Source of the DNA: Vulcanimicrobiota bacterium | GTDB lineage: Bacteria; Vulcanimicrobiota; Vulcanimicrobiia; Vulcanimicrobiales; Vulcanimicrobiaceae | Assembly: GCA_019245275.1 (NCBI GenBank) | Contig: JAFARW010000033.1 | Coordinates: forward strand, 1-9,861 | Reading direction: 5' to 3' | DNA: 9,861 nt | Part shown: piece after piece, positions 5,870-9,861 of the stretch | How the letters are laid out: every line of letters starts with the position of its first letter | How positions within the stretch are numbered: the stretch's first letter is position 1 | The notes under the pieces: model-generated | The model's database searches: none | Told to the model about the DNA's origin: nothing | The model's input: only the letters and a program-made list of their open reading frames with translations | Translations under genes and position numbers: made by a program

Positions 5870-7492
5870 ATGACTGCATTGGATCTTCGGTTAGAGCTTC
5901 ATCAGAGGTTCGGGTTTGAATCTTTTCAGCCGGGCCAGGAAGAGGTCGTGCGCCGCGTCGTCGGAGGGCAGGATAGCCTTGCGATCTTAGCGACCGGCGC
6001 CGGCAAGAGTTTGACGTACCAGCTGCCGGCGTTATTGCTGGAGGGAACGACCGTTGTCGTCAGCCCTTTGATCGCGTTGATGAAAGATCAATGCGATATG
6101 TTGCGCGAGCTCGGCATCGAAGACGTCGTCGCTTTCAACTCAACGCTCTCTGACGATCAGGAAGCGACCTCGCTCGAACGCCTGCGGGGCGGGAAGATCA
6201 AGATCTCCTTCGTTACGCCGGAAAAACTAGAGGATGAGTCATTCGTGGCGCTCTTACAGTCGCTGCGTGTGCCGCTTTTTGTCGTCGATGAGGCACACTG
6301 CATCAGCCACTGGGGGCATGATTTTCGGCCGGCCTATTTGGCATTGGGCGGGATCATCGAGCGGCTCGGGCACCCCACCGTCCTAGCCTTAACAGCGACC
6401 GCGACCCCGGCAGTACGCGAAGATATCCTACACCAGCTCGGCATCCCGGAGGTCAAACCGGTCGTAAAGGGTTTCGATCGCCCGAATCTGCGCTATGAAG
6501 TGCGTCGGGCGGAGAGCGAATCGCACAAGCTCAAACTGCTCAAGTCCCTCTTCGAAAACGACCTTGAAGGTACGGGCATCATCTACACGGCGACGATCAA
6601 GAACGCGCTCGACGTGCAACGGTATTGCGAGGAGATGCTCGGCATTCCGGCGGCCGTGTATCATTCGAAGCTCCAGAAGCACGACCGCATCCGCGTCCAC
6701 GAACTCTTCATGGATGAGAAAATTCGCGCGGTCGTCGCGACAAATGCGTTCGGGCTCGGCATCGATAAGCCGAACATCCGCTTTGTCGTCCACTACGATC
6801 TGCCGGGCTCGATAGAAGCATACACGCAGGAAGCCGGACGCGCCGGACGTGACGGCCTACAGTCACGCTGCGTCCTCGTTTATCGGATGAGCGATACGCG
6901 CGTTCAAAATTACTTTTTGACCGGCAAATACCCCGACGTCGAAGAGGTTCAAAAGATCTTTGGAACGTTGGAATATTTTGCCGGGCAGACCGGCGGTGTC
7001 TCAATGACCGACCTGCGCAAGATTTCGCAGCTGCCCTTGACCAAGCTCAAAGTCATCTTAGCGTTGCTTAAGAAGTCTGGGTTTATCGAGACGCGCGCCC
7101 GCTCGAGATATGCTTTAACGGAAGCGGCACTAAAGAACCGCGACCTTGTGCTGAACCTCGCGAGCTACGAGACGAAGAAGTCGTACGACCAGAGCAAACT
7201 AGCCATGATGCTGCAGTATGCCGAGACGACATCGTGTCGCCGCCGCTTCATCCTCAACTACTTCGGCGAGGACTTCGAAGCGCGAAACTGCGGCGCATGC
7301 GACAACTGCCTGCGGGGTTTGAGCGACGCGACGGACTCGAGCTACCGGATAGCCGATACCGTCTTCCATCCGAAGTGGGGGCAAGGTACCGTCGAGCGAG
7401 CGGAAAAGGACCTAGTCACCGTGCTCTTTCCCAGCGTTGGCTATAAGACGTTGCTCGCTTCGGCCGTTCGTCCGGACGCGAAGATAGCGTAG
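5870..7492 (+). CDS. recQ: RecQ-family ATP-dependent DNA helicase with PcrA/UvrD-like C-terminal domain
   Basis: The product is 540 aa, a 3'-5' DNA helicase by family. Motif 0 is FQPGQEEVV (19-27) and Walker A is ATGAGKS (41-47). The DEAH box (140-143) is followed by the aromatic-rich loop CISHWGHDFRP, then motif III ALTATAT (173-179) and motif VI QEAGRAGRDG (320-329). After the second helicase domain comes a winged-helix-like segment (about 355-425, including LTKLKVILALLKKSGFIE). Next is the RecQ zinc site (Cys456, Cys474, Cys477, Cys480). Residues 491-536 (RIADTVFHPKWGQGTVERAEKD...) resemble the small Tudor-like C-terminal domain of PcrA/UvrD (DUF3553-like), which in PcrA contacts RNA polymerase. 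No HRDC domain is present. Classical RecQ has the zinc site first and the winged helix after it, so this belongs to a variant subclass. The downstream secreted-protein gene starts 15 bp later. Confidence 0.92.
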   Translation: MTALDLRLELHQRFGFESFQPGQEEVVRRVVGGQDSLAILATGAGKSLTYQLPALLLEGTTVVVSPLIALMKDQCDMLRELGIEDVVAFNSTLSDDQEATSLERLRGGKIKISFVTPEKLEDESFVALLQSLRVPLFVVDEAHCISHWGHDFRPAYLALGGIIERLGHPTVLALTATATPAVREDILHQLGIPEVKPVVKGFDRPNLRYEVRRAESESHKLKLLKSLFENDLEGTGIIYTATIKNALDVQRYCEEMLGIPAAVYHSKLQKHDRIRVHELFMDEKIRAVVATNAFGLGIDKPNIRFVVHYDLPGSIEAYTQEAGRAGRDGLQSRCVLVYRMSDTRVQNYFLTGKYPDVEEVQKIFGTLEYFAGQTGGVSMTDLRKISQLPLTKLKVILALLKKSGFIETRARSRYALTEAALKNRDLVLNLASYETKKSYDQSKLAMMLQYAETTSCRRRFILNYFGEDFEARNCGACDNCLRGLSDATDSSYRIADTVFHPKWGQGTVERAEKDLVTVLFPSVGYKTLLASAVRPDAKIA

Positions 7493-7498
7493 GAACGG
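7491..7498 (+). promoter_or_regulatory. Ribosome-binding site overlapping the recQ stop codon
   Basis: AGGAACGG begins within the recQ TAG (7490-7492) and lies 9-12 nt before the GTG at 7508. It supports that GTG as the start of the secreted-protein gene and suggests terminating recQ ribosomes help initiate it. Confidence 0.5.
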
Positions 7499-7507
7499 CG
7501 CTCTAGC

Positions 7508-9115
7508 GTGCGTCGCGCGAGTTTACTCGGCGCGCTTTTTGCCGTTGCGCTGTGCATTGGCGTAGCGGGCGCGCCGCTTGCACAAACGGAAACCCCGACG
7601 CCGGCACCCTCGGGAACGCAGACGCCACCCGCCGCATCCCCATCGCCGGGAGCAACTCCCGTCCCGATCACCGTCGACCCGCCTGCAGCCGGCGTTGCGG
7701 TAGGCGGAACGACGCAACTGCGCGCCTCCGGCGTCTTCGGAGATGCGATAGTCACCGTCGCCGATCCGAATCTGCTTGCGGCCACGATCGATCAGGGCTC
7801 GCGCACGATAACGTTAAGCGGAAAAGCGATCGGCGTAACGATCGTGACGATCAAAGATGCGCGCGGCATCAGTCGTGACGTTCCGGTGCGCGTCGCTTAC
7901 ACCGCGGGCGCGATCGCCGATGGCACGTCGATTCACGTGACAGGCAATCCGGCGAGCGTCGGCTTTATTCGCGAACTTGCGGCTGCCGCAGCGGCAAGAG
8001 CGGCGCGACCGCGACCGGGCGCAACGATCATCGCACCGCCCGACGACCTTGCCGTCAGCCGCGCGTTGGGACAAGATGATGTTACCAATGTGGACGTGCC
8101 GGTGATCTTGCAAGCCGATGGGATGATCACCGTCGAGGGAACGACGCACGTGCGTGTCTACAACGACGCCGCACCCCCGATTTCGCCGAACTCCCTGATG
8201 GTCAGCGACTACCCCGAAACGCTCCTCGAAAACGGCGTCCTCTTTACCGCGGATTTGCAACGCGACGTGCCGTCGCGGTTCTTGTACTTCCACTACAATC
8301 CGCCGGGGCAGCTCGATCGCCGCATCGTGCTCCGCGCGGAGAACACATCGAACGCGCCGGCTGTCGTGCAATTCATTAGCGGCAGTGCCGGCCCGGGAGC
8401 CAACGAGATGGAAGTCGGTCACATCTCAACGCAGCGCTTCCTTTCCCGGCTCATGCAGAATGAAGGCGCGCTCGTGATGATCCCGCCGAACAGCTCCGTT
8501 AACTTGGTCGAACAAGCGATGCCGGCACATTCGGTCGTCAGTAACCTCTTGCAGCTGCGCGTGCTGAACGGCTCCGCAGTGCATTTAGCTCTTTTCGCAC
8601 AGAATGCGAGCGACTCGCCCGATGCTTCGCTCGCAAGTGAAGACCTGTTGAGCAGCACCGTGCGTCACGCTCGCGGCGTCTACGAAGTTCCGCGGTTCTA
8701 TCTCCCCGCGCTTTGGAATACGACGGATTCCTACTTAGAATTACCAGTCGGACAGCTGCCGTTGCCCAACATGCTGCACGGCGAGGCGCTTTCCGGCGAC
8801 TACGGCGTTCAGCAATCCTTTCAAGTCAAGATCGTCAATCCGACTCGCAGTCCGCAAGCGATTGCGATTTACGAGAATCCACGCGGCGGCCGCGCAACGG
8901 GAACGTATTTAATCGACGGCGTGCTCGTCCAATCGCACGGTGTTCCCGCGTTCTCTCGCTACAAAGTGCGACAGTACACAGTTCCAGCAAAAGGCTACAT
9001 TCGCGTTACGATCGAGACGATGCCTGAAGCAGGTTCAAGTTATCCGCTTCGATTAGTTTTTGCACCGGACGACGGCAGCGTCGCGCCCGGGGCGCCCGGC
9101 TCCCCAGTTTACTAG
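7508..9115 (+). CDS. Large secreted protein of unknown family with N-terminal Ig/pilus-N-like domain
   Basis: The product is 535 aa. A signal peptide (MRRASLLGALFAVALCIGVAGA, cleavage near LAQ, residues 24-26) precedes a Pro/Thr/Ser/Ala-rich linker (27-52). Residues 53-130 form a small beta domain: ITVDPPAAGVAVGG, VTVADPNLLAATID, ITLSGKAIGVTIVTIKDARG. 'VaDp.l....i......l.gka.G.t.vti.d..G' recalls the pilus-formation/secretin-associated N-domain (PF13629-like) or a bacterial Ig-like fold. The rest (about 140-520) is beta-rich with no motif I recognise; it includes FLYFHYNPPGQLDRRIVLRAEN, a VMIPPNSSVNLVEQ segment and a Gly/Pro/Ala-rich tail. There is no cell-wall anchor or C-terminal membrane helix. 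Start GTG at 7508 follows AGGAACGG (7491-7498) overlapping the recQ stop, so it is probably cotranscribed with recQ. The function is unknown. Confidence 0.75.
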   Translation: MRRASLLGALFAVALCIGVAGAPLAQTETPTPAPSGTQTPPAASPSPGATPVPITVDPPAAGVAVGGTTQLRASGVFGDAIVTVADPNLLAATIDQGSRTITLSGKAIGVTIVTIKDARGISRDVPVRVAYTAGAIADGTSIHVTGNPASVGFIRELAAAAAARAARPRPGATIIAPPDDLAVSRALGQDDVTNVDVPVILQADGMITVEGTTHVRVYNDAAPPISPNSLMVSDYPETLLENGVLFTADLQRDVPSRFLYFHYNPPGQLDRRIVLRAENTSNAPAVVQFISGSAGPGANEMEVGHISTQRFLSRLMQNEGALVMIPPNSSVNLVEQAMPAHSVVSNLLQLRVLNGSAVHLALFAQNASDSPDASLASEDLLSSTVRHARGVYEVPRFYLPALWNTTDSYLELPVGQLPLPNMLHGEALSGDYGVQQSFQVKIVNPTRSPQAIAIYENPRGGRATGTYLIDGVLVQSHGVPAFSRYKVRQYTVPAKGYIRVTIETMPEAGSSYPLRLVFAPDDGSVAPGAPGSPVY

Positions 9116-9123
9116 GGCTAGAG

Positions 9124-9861
9124 CTAAGCGTTTAGCGCCTTATCGTAGACGTCGCATGTTTGTGCTGCGGCGATGCGCCAATTAAAACGCGTTATCGCGT
9201 CGGGGCGCACCTCGCGCGCGTGGTTTTCGGCTGTATGACCGTCCGAAATCATCGCGCGTAACTGGTCGGCCCACGCCGATGCGTCTTCAGCCGGCAAGAT
9301 CGGCGCACGACCATCAACGACCTCAACAAGCGACGGCGCATCGGAAACGATCACCGGTGTACCGGCGCACAGCGCCTGCGCAGCGGCATAGCCGAACCCT
9401 TCGTAAAGTGATGGAACCGCGACGACAGCGCTGCGGGTAAAAAGATCCAATAGCGCGGAGCGCGGGATATAGCCGCGCCAATCGATCCGGTCGGCAACGT
9501 TCAGTTGCGAAGCGATTTCTCGACAACATCCTTCATAGTCCGTGCCCGGGCCGACCACAACTAGACGCACTTCGCGGTCGAGCCCCGGAAGCGCGCGGAT
9601 CACCACCTCAAGATTCTTGCGGCGTTCGATCGTCCCGACCGCGAGAATGAACGGATGATTTTTGGGCGCCCGTACAAGCGAGAAGTAGTCGCTTGCAACG
9701 CCGGGATGCACGACGTCGACGCACGCCGGATCGACTCGCGTGCATGCGAGCAGCTCGTCGCGCGAAAAGCTGCTGTCAACGATGACGCGAGAGGCCCGTT
9801 CATAACGGCCCGCCGAGAACTCGCCAAAATAATACCGAGCATACGCGCGTGCGTGTCCCTG
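9124..9861 (-). CDS. GT4-like family glycosyltransferase, N-terminus cut by window edge
   Basis: The frame stays open from the window end to a TAG at 9124-9126, giving 245 residues of the C-terminal half. A GTG at 9711 is internal, not the start. The donor-binding Rossmann domain of a GT-B enzyme is clear. ASRVIVDSSFSRDELL and VHPGV link the lobes; FILAVGTIERRKNLEVVIRAL carries the conserved GT4 glycine/arginine/lysine segment; ADRIDWRGYIPRSALLDLF follows; VPSLYEGFGYAAAQALCAGTPVIVS is the nucleotide-sugar motif. It transfers a sugar from an activated donor; sugar and acceptor cannot be read. In the EX7E motif the first Glu (9400-9402) is kept but the second is Gln (9376-9378), giving EX7Q. 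It converges on the secreted-protein gene with 8 bp between stops and no terminator with a T-run visible. Confidence 0.9.
   Translation of the reverse strand, partial: QGHARAYARYYFGEFSAGRYERASRVIVDSSFSRDELLACTRVDPACVDVVHPGVASDYFSLVRAPKNHPFILAVGTIERRKNLEVVIRALPGLDREVRLVVVGPGTDYEGCCREIASQLNVADRIDWRGYIPRSALLDLFTRSAVVAVPSLYEGFGYAAAQALCAGTPVIVSDAPSLVEVVDGRAPILPAEDASAWADQLRAMISDGHTAENHAREVRPDAITRFNWRIAAAQTCDVYDKALNA

Noticed and set aside
7814..8422. A 202-codon minus-strand open frame inside the secreted-protein gene
   Set aside because: Its composition is Arg/His/Asp-rich without any domain pattern, and it is antisense to a gene with a signal peptide and coherent beta-strand pattern.
9123..9136. 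Small hairpin GCTAA-GCGT-TTAGC between the convergent 3' ends as a terminator
   Set aside because: The stem is only 5 bp and AT-rich, no T-run follows on either strand, and most of it lies inside the glycosyltransferase coding region.

Overview
The window is chromosomal DNA from a bacterium, by eye roughly 58-60% GC, densely packed with ten protein-coding genes, two of them cut by the window edges. The conserved dnaX-ybaB-recR replication/repair operon marks it as bacterial. The style (GTG starts, promoter-like -10 boxes close to start codons, many CGATCG palindromes, secreted proteins of unrecognised families) would suit a soil lineage such as Eremiobacterota/WPS-2. That placement is a weak impression, not something the sequence proves. 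I see no tRNA, rRNA, CRISPR array, phage gene or transposase.

Layout. 1-879 (minus, cut at the window start): a polytopic membrane protein. 938-1570 (plus): a MOSC-domain protein, diverging from it. 1564-2944 (minus): a three-gene operon of a six-helix membrane protein, a small winged-helix regulator and a secreted DUF4352-like protein. A perfect 17-bp palindrome sits just before its first start codon and is a likely autoregulatory operator. 2983-3150: a long palindromic, MITE-like element with 18-bp perfect terminal inverted repeats and a TTA direct repeat; the right-hand TTA is also the recR stop codon. 3148-5693 (minus): dnaX, ybaB/ebfC and recR, tightly coupled. dnaX contains an in-frame A AAA AAG slippery heptamer followed almost at once by a -1 frame stop, as in E. 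coli. It therefore probably makes both tau (526 aa) and gamma (399 aa). 5694-5869: a divergent control region rich in small hairpins. 5870-7492 (plus): a RecQ-family helicase with a winged-helix-like insertion before its zinc site and a PcrA/UvrD-like tail. 7508-9115 (plus): a large secreted protein of unknown family, probably cotranscribed with recQ. 9124-9861 (minus, cut at the window end): a GT4-like glycosyltransferase.

How it works together. The centre (3148-7492) is a DNA-maintenance block: clamp loader, nucleoid-associated YbaB and RecR on one side, RecQ helicase diverging on the other. The flanks are cell-envelope genes. I found no defence or wholly new system. The best leads are the dnaX frameshift signal, the palindromic element at the recR stop, the operator-controlled membrane-protein/regulator operon, and the unusual RecQ architecture next to a secreted protein.
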